Below, in pieces: positions 1 to 6,775 of a DNA stretch of 10,364 nt; the stretch's first letter is position 1; every line of letters begins with the position of its first letter. The DNA comes from Flavobacteriaceae bacterium. GTDB taxonomy: Bacteria > Bacteroidota > Bacteroidia > Flavobacteriales > Flavobacteriaceae. Made by a program: the position numbers and the translations under genes. The stretch is taken from assembly GCA_013001365.1 (NCBI GenBank), contig JABDMQ010000214.1, positions 1-10,364 on the forward strand. Direction: 5' to 3'. The notes under the pieces are model-generated. The model was not told the origin of the DNA. It saw nothing but the letters and a program-made list of their open reading frames with translations, and searched no databases.

Positions 1-648
1 CAAGAAGACCTGGCCAAATGGGCAGAGGTTACAGGTGCGGAGGCTGGTGACCTAATTTGTGTACTTTCTGGCGAAACAAATAAAGTAAGGGCTCAGCTAA
101 GTGCTTTAAGAATGGAATTGGCTGAACGCCAAGGACTACGAAATCCAAAAGTTTTTGCTCCGTTGTGGGTCTTGGACTTCCCGTTACTAGAATTAGATGA
201 GGAAACTGGTAATTACCATGCCATGCATCATCCTTTCACATCACCAAAACCTGGTCAGATAGAACTATTGGATTCGAGTCCAGGAGAGGTCAAGGCAAAT
301 GCGTATGACCTCGTTTTGAACGGAAACGAAATTGGAGGTGGCTCCATAAGAATCCATGACAAAAAAACACAGGCCATAATGTTAAGGCATCTAGGATTCT
401 CAGAAGAAGAAGCCAAAGCCCAATTCGGGTTCCTTATGGATGCTTTTGAATATGGTGCACCACCGCATGGCGGACTGGCTTTTGGTCTTGATAGATTGGT
501 CGCTATTCTCGGAGGACAAGAAAGCATTCGTGATTTCATCGCTTTTCCTAAAAACAACTCTGGTCGCGATGTGATGATAGATGCACCCGCGATTATTGAT
601 GAAGACCAACTTGAGGAATTACACCTGAAATTGAATATCGAGAAATAA
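1..648 (+). CDS. aspS: Aspartyl-tRNA synthetase, C-terminal part (5' end outside window)
   Basis: This gene charges tRNA-Asp with aspartate in the cytoplasm, using ATP. The reading frame is open from base 1, so the 215 visible residues are the C-terminal third or so of a protein that is usually about 580-590 aa. The visible part starts near the end of the GAD insertion domain typical of bacterial AspRS. It runs into the class II catalytic core with WVLDFP and AMHHPFTSPK, then NAYDLVLNG and GGGSIRIH. Class II motif 3 is GGLAFGLDRLVAILGG (about bases 469-516), whose arginine contacts ATP, followed by RDFIAFPK. These blocks align by eye with E. coli AspS. The internal ATG at 112 is not the start. 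The gene ends in TAA and nothing looks broken. The next gene begins 85 bp downstream on the same strand. Confidence 0.97.
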   Translation, partial: QEDLAKWAEVTGAEAGDLICVLSGETNKVRAQLSALRMELAERQGLRNPKVFAPLWVLDFPLLELDEETGNYHAMHHPFTSPKPGQIELLDSSPGEVKANAYDLVLNGNEIGGGSIRIHDKKTQAIMLRHLGFSEEEAKAQFGFLMDAFEYGAPPHGGLAFGLDRLVAILGGQESIRDFIAFPKNNSGRDVMIDAPAIIDEDQLEELHLKLNIEK

Positions 649-733
649 GAATAATGTACTTCCTTGTCCTGCGGGGTAATGATTTCTAATATTGACATCC
701 TACTGCAAGTAGAAGTTTTATTAATTTTACATC

Positions 734-967
734 ATGATGAAGGTGTTTCTTTGGATTATGTTCCTTGCCTCTGCTGGTAGTATCATTACTGGTTTCATAT
801 TGAAACCACACGAATGGTCAGAAAAATTGATCGGCCTAGGAACTCTAGTGCTTTTTGTTATTGTAATTCCATTATTCTCGTATTATCGTTGGAAGGACAG
901 GAAACTTCAGGACTATATGTTAACAAAGGAGAACATTGATAAAATGCGAAAGAATAATGATCTGTAA
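734..967 (+). CDS. Small membrane protein, two predicted transmembrane segments
   Basis: This 77-aa protein has no function that I recognise. It has two hydrophobic segments, about residues 3-23 (FLWIMFLASAGSIITGFIL) and 33-52 (LIGLGTLVLFVIVIPLFSYY). A short polar loop with KPHEWSEK lies between them, and a highly charged tail (RWKDRKLQDYM to the end) follows. By the positive-inside rule the basic C-terminal tail should be cytoplasmic. The start is either of two consecutive ATG codons (734 or 737), and there is no Shine-Dalgarno sequence, as is usual in this phylum. It lies between aspS and the cold-shock gene on the same strand, with gaps of 85 and 100 bp, so co-transcription is uncertain. 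The coherent hydrophobic pattern and the lack of a competing frame support a real gene. I recall similar small hypothetical proteins in flavobacteria, but could not check this. Confidence 0.8.
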   Translation: MMKVFLWIMFLASAGSIITGFILKPHEWSEKLIGLGTLVLFVIVIPLFSYYRWKDRKLQDYMLTKENIDKMRKNNDL

Positions 968-994
968 ACTTAAAGGATGCAGTAATACCTTAAT

Positions 995-1006
995 AATCAT
1001 ATGATT
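995..1006. promoter_or_regulatory. 12-bp perfect palindrome upstream of the cold-shock gene
   Basis: The sequence AATCATATGATT is a perfect 6+6 inverted repeat. It ends about 26 bp before the candidate -7 box of the csp gene, where the -33 contact would be expected. It could be an operator or only an AT-rich coincidence. No T-tract follows directly, so a terminator for the preceding gene is less likely. Confidence 0.3.
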
Positions 1007-1031
1007 TATCGCATTTTTTAAATATTTAAAC

Positions 1032-1039
1032 TACTTTTG
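1032..1039 (+). promoter_or_regulatory. Candidate Bacteroidota -7 promoter box of csp
   Basis: TACTTTTG matches the Bacteroidota sigma-ABfr -7 consensus TAnnTTTG exactly. A convincing TTG-type -33 element is not visible; the best is TTTA at 1005-1008 with a long 23-bp spacer. Transcription would start near 1045, giving a T-rich leader of about 20-25 nt before the ATG at 1068. Confidence 0.55.
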
Positions 1040-1067
1040 TACTTTAATTTTTATTTTTTATTCAATT

Positions 1068-1262
1068 ATGACTGGTACAGTTAAATTTTTCAATGAGTCT
1101 AAAGGATTTGGATTCATTACCAACGAAGAGACAGGACAAGATATCTTCGTACATGTTTCAGCACTTAACGGTGTTGAATTACGCGATGGCGATAAAGTAG
1201 AATACGTAGAAGAAGAAGGAAGAAAAGGAAAGGTCGCTGGGCAAGTCCAAGTGATCGACTAA
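1068..1262 (+). CDS. Cold-shock protein, CspA family
   Basis: This 64-aa protein is a single OB-fold cold-shock domain that binds single-stranded RNA and DNA and is thought to act as an RNA chaperone in the cytoplasm. Both nucleic-acid-binding motifs are intact: RNP1 as KGFGFI (residues 12-17) and RNP2 as DIFVH (25-29). The N-terminal GTVKFFN and the VEYVEEEGRKGKVAGQV stretch are also typical. The length matches the family (about 63-70 aa). The leader implied by the TAnnTTTG box is only about 25 nt, so the long thermosensing leader known for E. coli cspA is not evident here. A strong intrinsic terminator follows 26 bp after the stop, so the gene is probably monocistronic. Which paralogue it is cannot be told from sequence alone. 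Confidence 0.96.
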   Translation: MTGTVKFFNESKGFGFITNEETGQDIFVHVSALNGVELRDGDKVEYVEEEGRKGKVAGQVQVID

Positions 1263-1288
1263 GATATTTTTAATTTATTGATTGCTAT

Positions 1289-1318
1289 AACGCACTGCCA
1301 TTGGTAGTGCGTTTTTTT
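1289..1318 (+). terminator. Intrinsic terminator of csp
   Basis: The arms AACGCACTGCC (1289-1299) and GGTAGTGCGTT (1303-1313) pair with one G-T wobble around a 3-nt ATT loop. A run of seven T follows (1312-1318). In the minus direction the hairpin lacks a good T-tract, so it is at best weak for the convergent tadA gene, which ends 4 bp away. Confidence 0.9.
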
Positions 1319-1321
1319 GTA

Positions 1322-1771
1322 CTAGTTAAGATTCCTCTTTTCAATAAAGAACTTTTTAAGGAGCTTTGCAGCTTCATCTGCCATAATACCACCTTGCATT
1401 TTAGTCTTAGGGTGCAGCTTGGTCTCAAGACCAATAAAGCCTCTTTCTTCATCTCTAGCACCAAACACAATCCTGCTTATTTGGCTCCAGTACAAGGCGC
1501 CTGCACACATTTGGCATGGTTCTAAAGTAACATAAAGCGTACAATTATCAAGATACTTTCCTCCTAAGAAATTGGCTGCTGCGGTTATGGCCTGCATTTC
1601 GGCATGAGCAGTAACATCATTAAGTGTTTCCGTCAAGTTATGCGCTCGTGCGATAATTCTATTGTCTATGGCAATGACAGCCCCAACTGGGACTTCACCT
1701 TTCCCGTAGGCTATCTCAGCTTCTTGTATAGCTTTCTTCATAAAATATCTTTCGTCAAAGGGATTGACCAT
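1322..1771 (-). CDS. tadA: tRNA-specific adenosine deaminase (TadA-type nucleoside deaminase)
   Basis: TadA deaminates A34 to inosine in the anticodon of tRNA-Arg(ACG), so that one tRNA reads several CGN codons. The 149-aa protein carries the zinc-dependent cytidine/deoxycytidylate deaminase fold. HAE at residues 56-58 supplies zinc ligand H56 and catalytic E58. PCQMC at 85-89 supplies zinc ligands C86 and C89. GEVPVGAVI (25-33), the N45 region (AHNLTE) and the C-terminal ARDEERG stretch fit TadA. The length is slightly below E. coli TadA (about 167 aa) but normal for the family. The start MVNPFDERYFMKKA is preceded by a TAnnTTTG box about 43 bp upstream. The gene ends in TAG, is convergent with csp and divergent from dxs. 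Some nucleoside deaminases of this family act on guanine or other bases, but the context and motifs favour TadA. Confidence 0.9.
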   Translation of the reverse strand: MVNPFDERYFMKKAIQEAEIAYGKGEVPVGAVIAIDNRIIARAHNLTETLNDVTAHAEMQAITAAANFLGGKYLDNCTLYVTLEPCQMCAGALYWSQISRIVFGARDEERGFIGLETKLHPKTKMQGGIMADEAAKLLKKFFIEKRNLN

Positions 1772-1813
1772 ATACCGACACTTTTTAATAAACTTATTTT
1801 AATGCAATGACCT

Positions 1814-1821
1814 CAAAAATA
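1814..1821 (-). promoter_or_regulatory. Candidate -7 box of tadA
   Basis: Read on the minus strand this is TATTTTTG, an exact match to TAnnTTTG. Transcription would start near 1807, giving a leader of about 36 nt. The expected -33 contact (about 1841-1845) falls in the dxs -7 and start region. No clear TTTG is seen there. Confidence 0.5.
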
Positions 1822-1834
1822 CAATTTCAACTCG

Positions 1835-1842
1835 TAAATTTG
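1835..1842 (+). promoter_or_regulatory. Candidate -7 box of dxs, immediately before the ATG
   Basis: TAAATTTG matches TAnnTTTG exactly and ends 7 bp before the dxs ATG at 1850. A start site the usual few bases downstream would leave a leader of zero to about three bases, meaning a leaderless or nearly leaderless mRNA. The expected -33 region overlaps the tadA -7 box at 1814-1821. An upstream dxs promoter cannot be excluded. Confidence 0.5.
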
Positions 1843-1849
1843 TTTTCCT

Positions 1850-3625
1850 ATGACGAATTTGCTAGAAAACATCAACAGTCCTGCGGATTTGAGAAAACTC
1901 AAAGCTGAAGAATTATCAGAACTTGCGCAAGAACTACGTAAATTCATCATAAATATCGTAGCAACAAAAGAAGGACATCTTGGTGCCAGTCTCGGTGTTG
2001 TTGAATTGACCATTGCCTTGCATTATGTATTCAATACACCGGAAGACCTCTTGATTTGGGACGTTGGACATCAAGCATATGGTCATAAGATCCTGACAGG
2101 AAGAAAAAATGAGTTCCATACCAACAGACAATTTGGTGGTATAAGTGGCTTTCCTAAGCGAGCTGAAAGCGTATATGATACCTTTGGTGTTGGGCATGCC
2201 TCCACATCTATTTCTGCAGCATTGGGCATGGCCATTGCTTCTATGATCAAAGGTGAAAAAAAGCATCATATTGCCGTCATTGGAGATGCCTCCATTGCTG
2301 GTGGAATGGCATTTGAAGGACTTAATCATGCTGGTGTCACCAATGCCAATCTGCTTATTATCCTAAACGATAATGCTATTGGAATCGATCCAAGTGTCGG
2401 TGCTTTGAAAAAGTACTTGACCAATGTCAAGAAAGGTATTCAGGAGCAGGACAATATTTTTGAAGCATTGAATTTTAATTATTCGGGGCCAATTGATGGT
2501 CACGACCTAAAATCCTTGGTAAAAGAATGCGAAAGGCTTAAATCGGTAAAAGGGCCTAAACTATTGCATGTAACCACAACTAAAGGAAAAGGACTGAAAC
2601 AAGCTGAAGAAGATCAAGTAAAGTATCATGCCCCAGGTCGGTTCGATGCCGTTACAGGAGAATTGGCAGCAGGATCAAATAAGGCACAGCCACCTAAATA
2701 CCAAGATGTTTTTGGGCTGACCATTGTAGAACTTGCTCGTAAGAACAAGAACATTGTCGGTATTACTCCAGCAATGCCAACTGGAAGCTCATTGACTTTC
2801 ATGATGAACGAAATGCCGAATCGTGCTTTTGATGTTGGAATTGCAGAACAACATGCCGTTACATTAGCTGCTGGGATGGCAACCCAAGGACTGATTCCCT
2901 TTTGCAATATTTATTCGACTTTTTTACAAAGAGCCTATGATCAGGTAATCCACGATGTAGCTCTACAGAAACTACCCGTTATTTTCTGCCTGGACCGATC
3001 CGGATTGGTCGGAGAAGATGGCGCTACGCATCATGGGGTTTTCGATATAAGTTTTCTACGCTGCATCCCGAATTTAATTATATGTGCACCAAGTAATGTA
3101 ATTGAATTAAGGAATATACTCTATACATCTCAGCTTGGATTGAACCAGCCCATTGCCATTCGTTATCCTAGAGGAAGAGGGCAAATTCTTGATTGGAAGA
3201 AGCCATTCTCAAAAATTGAAATTGGGAAAGCAGGAAAGTTCGTTAAAAATGGCAAAGAATTGGCAGTCTTGTCAATAGGAGCAATCATTAGTGCTGTTGA
3301 AAAGGCATTTTCTTTGCTACCTGAAGAGTATATTGAAAAGTCATCCTATTTCGATATGAGATTCGTTAAACCCCTTGATGAGATATTGCTACATGAAATA
3401 TTCCAGGAATACCCTATTATTGTCACTATAGAAGATGGTTGTATAAAAGGAGGTTTCGGCTCTGCAATATTAGAATTTGCCGCATCGAATAACTATAAAA
3501 ATAAGATGGTTAATCTAGGAATACCAGACCAATTCATTGAACATGGAAATACAGAAGAATTATTTGAATCTGTTGGATTGGCTCCGAATGATCTTGCAAA
3601 GACCTTGAGTGGTCTATTATCTTAA
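1850..3625 (+). CDS. dxs: 1-deoxy-D-xylulose-5-phosphate synthase
   Basis: DXS condenses pyruvate and glyceraldehyde 3-phosphate to 1-deoxy-D-xylulose 5-phosphate with loss of CO2. This is the first step of the MEP route to isoprenoids and also feeds thiamine and pyridoxal synthesis. The protein depends on thiamine diphosphate (ThDP) and Mg2+. All the family blocks are present: HLGASLGVVELT (43-54), WDVGHQAYGHKILTGR (70-85), SGFPKRAES with FGVGHASTSISAALGMA (99-128), and the ThDP/Mg motif from G145-D146 to N175. Next come the pyrimidine-domain glutamate E333 in GIAEQHAVTLAAGMA and the DRSGLVGEDGATHHG block (382-396). The C-terminal transketolase domain runs from about 460 (IEIGKAGKF, MRFVKPLDE, EDGCIKGGFGSA). 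The motif reads GDA instead of the GDG of E. coli, which I recall as usual in flavobacteria. At 591 aa it is a little shorter than E. coli DXS (620). The start MTNLLENINSPADL fits the family N-terminus. Confidence 0.97.
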   Translation: MTNLLENINSPADLRKLKAEELSELAQELRKFIINIVATKEGHLGASLGVVELTIALHYVFNTPEDLLIWDVGHQAYGHKILTGRKNEFHTNRQFGGISGFPKRAESVYDTFGVGHASTSISAALGMAIASMIKGEKKHHIAVIGDASIAGGMAFEGLNHAGVTNANLLIILNDNAIGIDPSVGALKKYLTNVKKGIQEQDNIFEALNFNYSGPIDGHDLKSLVKECERLKSVKGPKLLHVTTTKGKGLKQAEEDQVKYHAPGRFDAVTGELAAGSNKAQPPKYQDVFGLTIVELARKNKNIVGITPAMPTGSSLTFMMNEMPNRAFDVGIAEQHAVTLAAGMATQGLIPFCNIYSTFLQRAYDQVIHDVALQKLPVIFCLDRSGLVGEDGATHHGVFDISFLRCIPNLIICAPSNVIELRNILYTSQLGLNQPIAIRYPRGRGQILDWKKPFSKIEIGKAGKFVKNGKELAVLSIGAIISAVEKAFSLLPEEYIEKSSYFDMRFVKPLDEILLHEIFQEYPIIVTIEDGCIKGGFGSAILEFAASNNYKNKMVNLGIPDQFIEHGNTEELFESVGLAPNDLAKTLSGLLS

Positions 3626-3775
3626 TTCTGCAATTGCTTCCTCATCCTCAACCTGAATCGATTGATGATTCTCGATTGTGTCTTCATTTTTATTGTCTGA
3701 AGTTTCACAAAATACCAATAATCCAGAAACGGTTAAAGCAAAAACACTAAGAGCAAAAAGTAGGTTTTTTTTCAT
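3617..3775 (-). CDS. Short exported acidic protein, 52 aa
   Basis: Reading from the ATG at 3773-3775 gives a 52-aa protein. It starts MKKNLLFALSVFALTVSGLL, a textbook signal sequence with two lysines and a hydrophobic core to about residue 22. A lone cysteine C23 and a very acidic tail follow (ETSDNKNEDTIE, VEDEEAIAEL). The context of C23 is LVFC, which is a poor lipobox because position -1 should be small. It could therefore be a degenerate lipoprotein, a secreted peptide or an N-anchored periplasmic protein. The stop overlaps the end of dxs by 9 bp on the opposite strand, so the two genes converge. A TATATTTG box at 3900-3907 could drive it, with a leader of about 115-120 nt. The function is unknown. 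The organised signal-plus-acidic-tail layout is the main evidence that it is real. Confidence 0.6.
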   Translation of the reverse strand: MKKNLLFALSVFALTVSGLLVFCETSDNKNEDTIENHQSIQVEDEEAIAELR

Positions 3776-3899
3776 TTTGTAAGGGTCTTAATTTGGGTTT
3801 TGTAATTTATAAAGCTCATAATTAGCAACATAAGTACGAAACATTTACAGTTCTAATCTTTTAGTTCGTGACGAATGTAATACAATAATCGATAAAATG

Positions 3900-3907
3900 C
3901 AAATATA
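3900..3907 (-). promoter_or_regulatory. Candidate -7 box for the 52-aa gene
   Basis: On the minus strand this reads TATATTTG, an exact TAnnTTTG match, about 125 bp upstream of the 52-aa gene. No clear TTTG -33 element is seen; a TTTA lies a suitable distance upstream. Confidence 0.35.
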
Positions 3908-3917
3908 TCCGATTAAA

Positions 3918-3930
3918 ATACATTTTGTAT
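3918..3930 (-). terminator. Weak hairpin after the 936-aa gene
   Basis: Arms ATACA and TGTAT pair around a 3-nt loop 4 bp past the stop codon of the 936-aa gene. Minus-strand TTTTAAT follows. The five-pair, AT-only stem is weak, so this may be only a partial terminator, allowing read-through into the 52-aa gene. Confidence 0.3.
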
Positions 3931-3933
3931 AAA

Positions 3934-6744
3934 TCACTCTTTTACGAATTTACCTGTCGATTTCATATTCCCAGAAAACAACTCGACCAAATAAACCCCA
4001 GAATTCAATCCTTCAACATTGATCCTGGATTCCGTAACCGACAAAACACCTTTCTGAACACTTCTTCCCATGAGGTCATAAATGGCATAATTAGCCCTAT
4101 CAATTGCGCTTTCAAGATTGAAATTAATGACAGTGGACGCTGGATTAGGGTACAGTTTTAAAATACCTTTTCCATCAACCGACTCTACAGAGAGAGTTTC
4201 ATTAACGGTTGCCATGAACATCCCATTTCCATGGGTGCCGATCAATAGTTTATTATCAGAAGGTCGATATCTTAAGGAGCTTATCAATGCAAATCCGATC
4301 TGGTTTGGTGCCTCGATCGTCCAATTATTGTTCAGTGGATCCGTATTGGCATAAAGTCCTCTTGCTGTTCCAACCAAATACAAAGTTTTTCCGTTGGCCT
4401 CGACAATGGCTGCCGATCTAATGGAAAATGTAGCCAAGTTCTGTTCGACCAATGTCCAATCGGGTATTGCAGCAGTAGCATTATTCGTAATATAAATACT
4501 ATTGACACCATAATTGGCATAGGTAACCATGACTATATCCGGATTGGTAGGATGGATGGCCAAACCACTACAAATTGTTGGATATGATGTTGAAGCCGTT
4601 GGAGGTGTTATATCGATAGCAGAGCTAATGTCAGTTGCATTTTGAGGGTTGTCCAATCGAAATATACCACCTGCATCACCTCCCATTAACAAATAGCTGG
4701 ATGTTGTATATGTTCCTCTTGTAGTAGCAAACCTCTGGAACCAATCTGTATAGCCCGTACCTATCGATCCTGTATTACCCATATTTGTCCATAATGCACC
4801 AGCTGTTGGTAATACCGTAGCAGTGACATTGGTTGAATTAGTTGTACGATATAAAGTATTCCTACCTGCATAATACAAGGCATTATTATTATCAGGGTCT
4901 AAATGGAAATAGGTTACGAACTCGCTTGCCGCTCCAGACGGATTAATCTGAGTGAAGCCGGTTGTAGAGCATTCCCGATATGCAAATCCATTTTGAAATC
5001 CAAAGAAAAATGGAACGCAAGCATCATCTCGAGAAATTTCCGCAGCAACACCATCACCCCCAGCGTAAGAGAACATTTCTGTCGGTCCTGCAAGTCCAAA
5101 AATCGTACCTCCAACGGATGTTCCATTATCCTGAGATCCTCCGATAATTCCATCACTACCTGTCATTGGATCAATACCAACATGATAATACTGGTAAGTC
5201 TGGAAATTATTGTTGAGATTGGACCACGCCACACTGGCTGCATTAATGTTATTCGTGATATGAATCCCACCATCTGACCCAGAATACATTTCAGATGTAT
5301 TGAATGGGTTGAACACTAAGGCATGAATATCAGGATGGTGCGTATCGCCCACATCATACGATGCATAACCATCCGGGCTTGCATATCCACCTATTCTTGA
5401 AAACATAACGTCAGTAGTTATATCTTCAATTTTGTAGGCATTGGTTCCACCAATTACCACAAAATGTTGGTCGTCTGGCTTAACATTTACAACCATATCA
5501 TAACCCCTAAATATAGATAATGGATCGTTTGAAGCACTAGCCCCTGAACCTGTTGTCGGATTATAAGGGTCATCCGGCTCATCCGGCAATTTGCTTGAAT
5601 AATTGGTCCATGTTGTTGTTCCTTGGTTCCATTGCCAGAGATCGGCCTCAATGACAGGAGCTGCATCCGTGTTAGTCTTACCATTATCATAAAAGGCATA
5701 TAAAATATCTTGATTAGAAGGTGCCAAGCCTAGTACAATGCGTCCAGTAGCTTCCCATCCAGTTGGTGTAGTAGTGCCAGATAATTGGGCAATCCTAGTC
5801 CAAGGGGCCATACCGTTAGGCGAGGTCCAAACGCCTTCATTTGCCGCTGAGCTATTCCCGCTAAATGCTGCATATATTCTGCCAGAATCAGTGGTAACTA
5901 TATCCGTGATTTCCAATGAATTCAATCCTGATTCGGTAAGTTCAGTGGTCCATGAGGTCCCATCATACCTACTTATCGATCCAACTCCAGCAACAAATAA
6001 ATCTCCACTTACTGGGTTCACTGTGAGATTTGCAATTAAATCGAAAACACTGTCAAATACTCCCTGAGTTGAAGACGTTCCTGCTATTTGAGTCCATGTG
6101 AGTCCGCCATCTGTAGACTTCCAAACACCTTGCCCTAAATAAGGTGTCCCATTCAATCCTGCACTGCCACTCAATATCTCACCAGTGCCATAATACCAAG
6201 TATCTTGAAACCCGGTTCGAGGATCTTGAGCAATTGCTGTTATGCTGGGGATTTCGTCCAAAGGTGATACTCTGGTCCAACTTGCCCCTTTGTTCGTTGT
6301 TCTATAAAGACCTCCGCTTACGCCACCTGCCAAAATAGTATTGCCTGTAGCATCTGATATATCTACTGCAATTGCTCTTGTCCTACCTCCCAAATTTGAT
6401 GGTCCTCTTGAAATATAGCTTAGATTAACACCTCTATTGGCTAATGGCTGTTGCGCAATTTCCTTGGAAAGTTCAATTTCAATCTGTTTGTCTTCATATG
6501 GAATTCTACCAGTATGTGGGTTGACCTGTCTTAGATATTCGTAATGAATTCTTGCTTCATCAAAAAGAGCACGCTCTTCAGGTGATTTTTTCTTGCCTTC
6601 TTGTGTTGGATTATAGACTTTTTTTTCTACTAAGGGTTGCGAATCCTTAAGATCTTCTTTAGTTTCTTGTCGTCCTTGGATCCAAAAAATGCCTACCAAC
6701 AAAACGGCCGAAACGGATAATGCAGAAAGTAGAGGCTTTTTCAT
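3934..6744 (-). CDS. Secreted beta-propeller (BNR/Asp-box) protein with T9SS type A sorting domain
   Basis: This is a 936-aa cell-surface or secreted protein whose ligand or activity I cannot name. Residues 5-23 form a hydrophobic export signal. A Lys/Glu-rich segment (25-66) and a linker with LRQVNPHTGRIP (71-82) follow. The body (about 108-848) looks like the sialidase/sortilin type of BNR propeller. Asp-box-like hairpins are at 147-156 (YRTTNKGASW), 208-217 (WKSTDGGLTW) and 304-315 (more degenerate). GSDGGI at 489-494, GGSQDNGT at 535-542 and AGGDG at 561-565 mark a further blade region. Residues 862-936 are a T9SS type A sorting domain: LYPNPAS, YDLMGR, LNSGVYLVELFSG and a final KFVKE. 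Automated pipelines often call such proteins glycosyl hydrolases, but no catalytic residues are evident to me. It is a paralogue of the protein at 7654-10364. It probably has its own promoter upstream of 6744. Confidence 0.92.
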   Translation of the reverse strand: MKKPLLSALSVSAVLLVGIFWIQGRQETKEDLKDSQPLVEKKVYNPTQEGKKKSPEERALFDEARIHYEYLRQVNPHTGRIPYEDKQIEIELSKEIAQQPLANRGVNLSYISRGPSNLGGRTRAIAVDISDATGNTILAGGVSGGLYRTTNKGASWTRVSPLDEIPSITAIAQDPRTGFQDTWYYGTGEILSGSAGLNGTPYLGQGVWKSTDGGLTWTQIAGTSSTQGVFDSVFDLIANLTVNPVSGDLFVAGVGSISRYDGTSWTTELTESGLNSLEITDIVTTDSGRIYAAFSGNSSAANEGVWTSPNGMAPWTRIAQLSGTTTPTGWEATGRIVLGLAPSNQDILYAFYDNGKTNTDAAPVIEADLWQWNQGTTTWTNYSSKLPDEPDDPYNPTTGSGASASNDPLSIFRGYDMVVNVKPDDQHFVVIGGTNAYKIEDITTDVMFSRIGGYASPDGYASYDVGDTHHPDIHALVFNPFNTSEMYSGSDGGIHITNNINAASVAWSNLNNNFQTYQYYHVGIDPMTGSDGIIGGSQDNGTSVGGTIFGLAGPTEMFSYAGGDGVAAEISRDDACVPFFFGFQNGFAYRECSTTGFTQINPSGAASEFVTYFHLDPDNNNALYYAGRNTLYRTTNSTNVTATVLPTAGALWTNMGNTGSIGTGYTDWFQRFATTRGTYTTSSYLLMGGDAGGIFRLDNPQNATDISSAIDITPPTASTSYPTICSGLAIHPTNPDIVMVTYANYGVNSIYITNNATAAIPDWTLVEQNLATFSIRSAAIVEANGKTLYLVGTARGLYANTDPLNNNWTIEAPNQIGFALISSLRYRPSDNKLLIGTHGNGMFMATVNETLSVESVDGKGILKLYPNPASTVINFNLESAIDRANYAIYDLMGRSVQKGVLSVTESRINVEGLNSGVYLVELFSGNMKSTGKFVKE

Positions 6745-6759
6745 AAGTGCGAATTTGGT

Positions 6760-6772
6760 GGTAAAATTTACC
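6760..6772. promoter_or_regulatory. 13-bp palindrome over the candidate promoter of the 936-aa gene
   Basis: GGTAAA-A-TTTACC is a perfect inverted repeat with a one-base centre, 15 bp upstream of the ATG. On the minus strand it contains TAAATTTT (6763-6770), seven of eight positions of TAnnTTTG. A minus-strand TTTG (6791-6794) lies exactly 20 bp further upstream, a normal -33 to -7 spacing. A protein bound to the palindrome would therefore block the -7 box. The operator role is inference. Confidence 0.45.
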
Positions 6773-6775
6773 TTA

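Noticed and set aside
692..697. TTGACA resembling an E. coli -35 element
   Set aside because: Bacteroidota housekeeping promoters do not use this element, and no matching -10 lies at 17 bp. TAATATTG at 687-694 is a 7/8 -7 match for the 77-aa gene, but too weak alone to list.
255..698. 147-aa minus-strand open frame opposite aspS
   Set aside because: It is antisense to conserved synthetase motifs, and its composition (rich in Ser, Pro and Ile) has no domain pattern. It is a shadow of aspS.
700..712. CTACT-GCA-AGTAG hairpin after aspS as a terminator
   Set aside because: The stem is only five pairs, and the following sequence (AAGTTTTATT) is a poor T-tract.
1301..1525. 74-aa plus-strand open frame downstream of csp
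   Set aside because: It starts inside the csp terminator and runs antisense to tadA, including the zinc-binding motif region.
2282..2290. GDA instead of GDG in the DXS cofactor motif as a possible defect
   Set aside because: The metal-binding aspartate and the downstream asparagine are intact. I recall this variant as normal in flavobacterial DXS proteins, so inactivation is not supported.
4903..5277. 124-aa plus-strand open frame opposite the 936-aa gene
   Set aside because: It shows no signal peptide, domain or promoter, and lies opposite the conserved GGSQDNGT region. Two shorter plus-strand frames at 5738-6067 and 7901-8176 were rejected on the same grounds.
3934..6744. Assignment as a sialidase or glycoside hydrolase
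   Set aside because: Asp-box repeats occur in many non-enzymatic propellers. I could not find the arginine triad and the FRIP motif of sialidases, nor a convincing acid pair of GH74-type enzymes.
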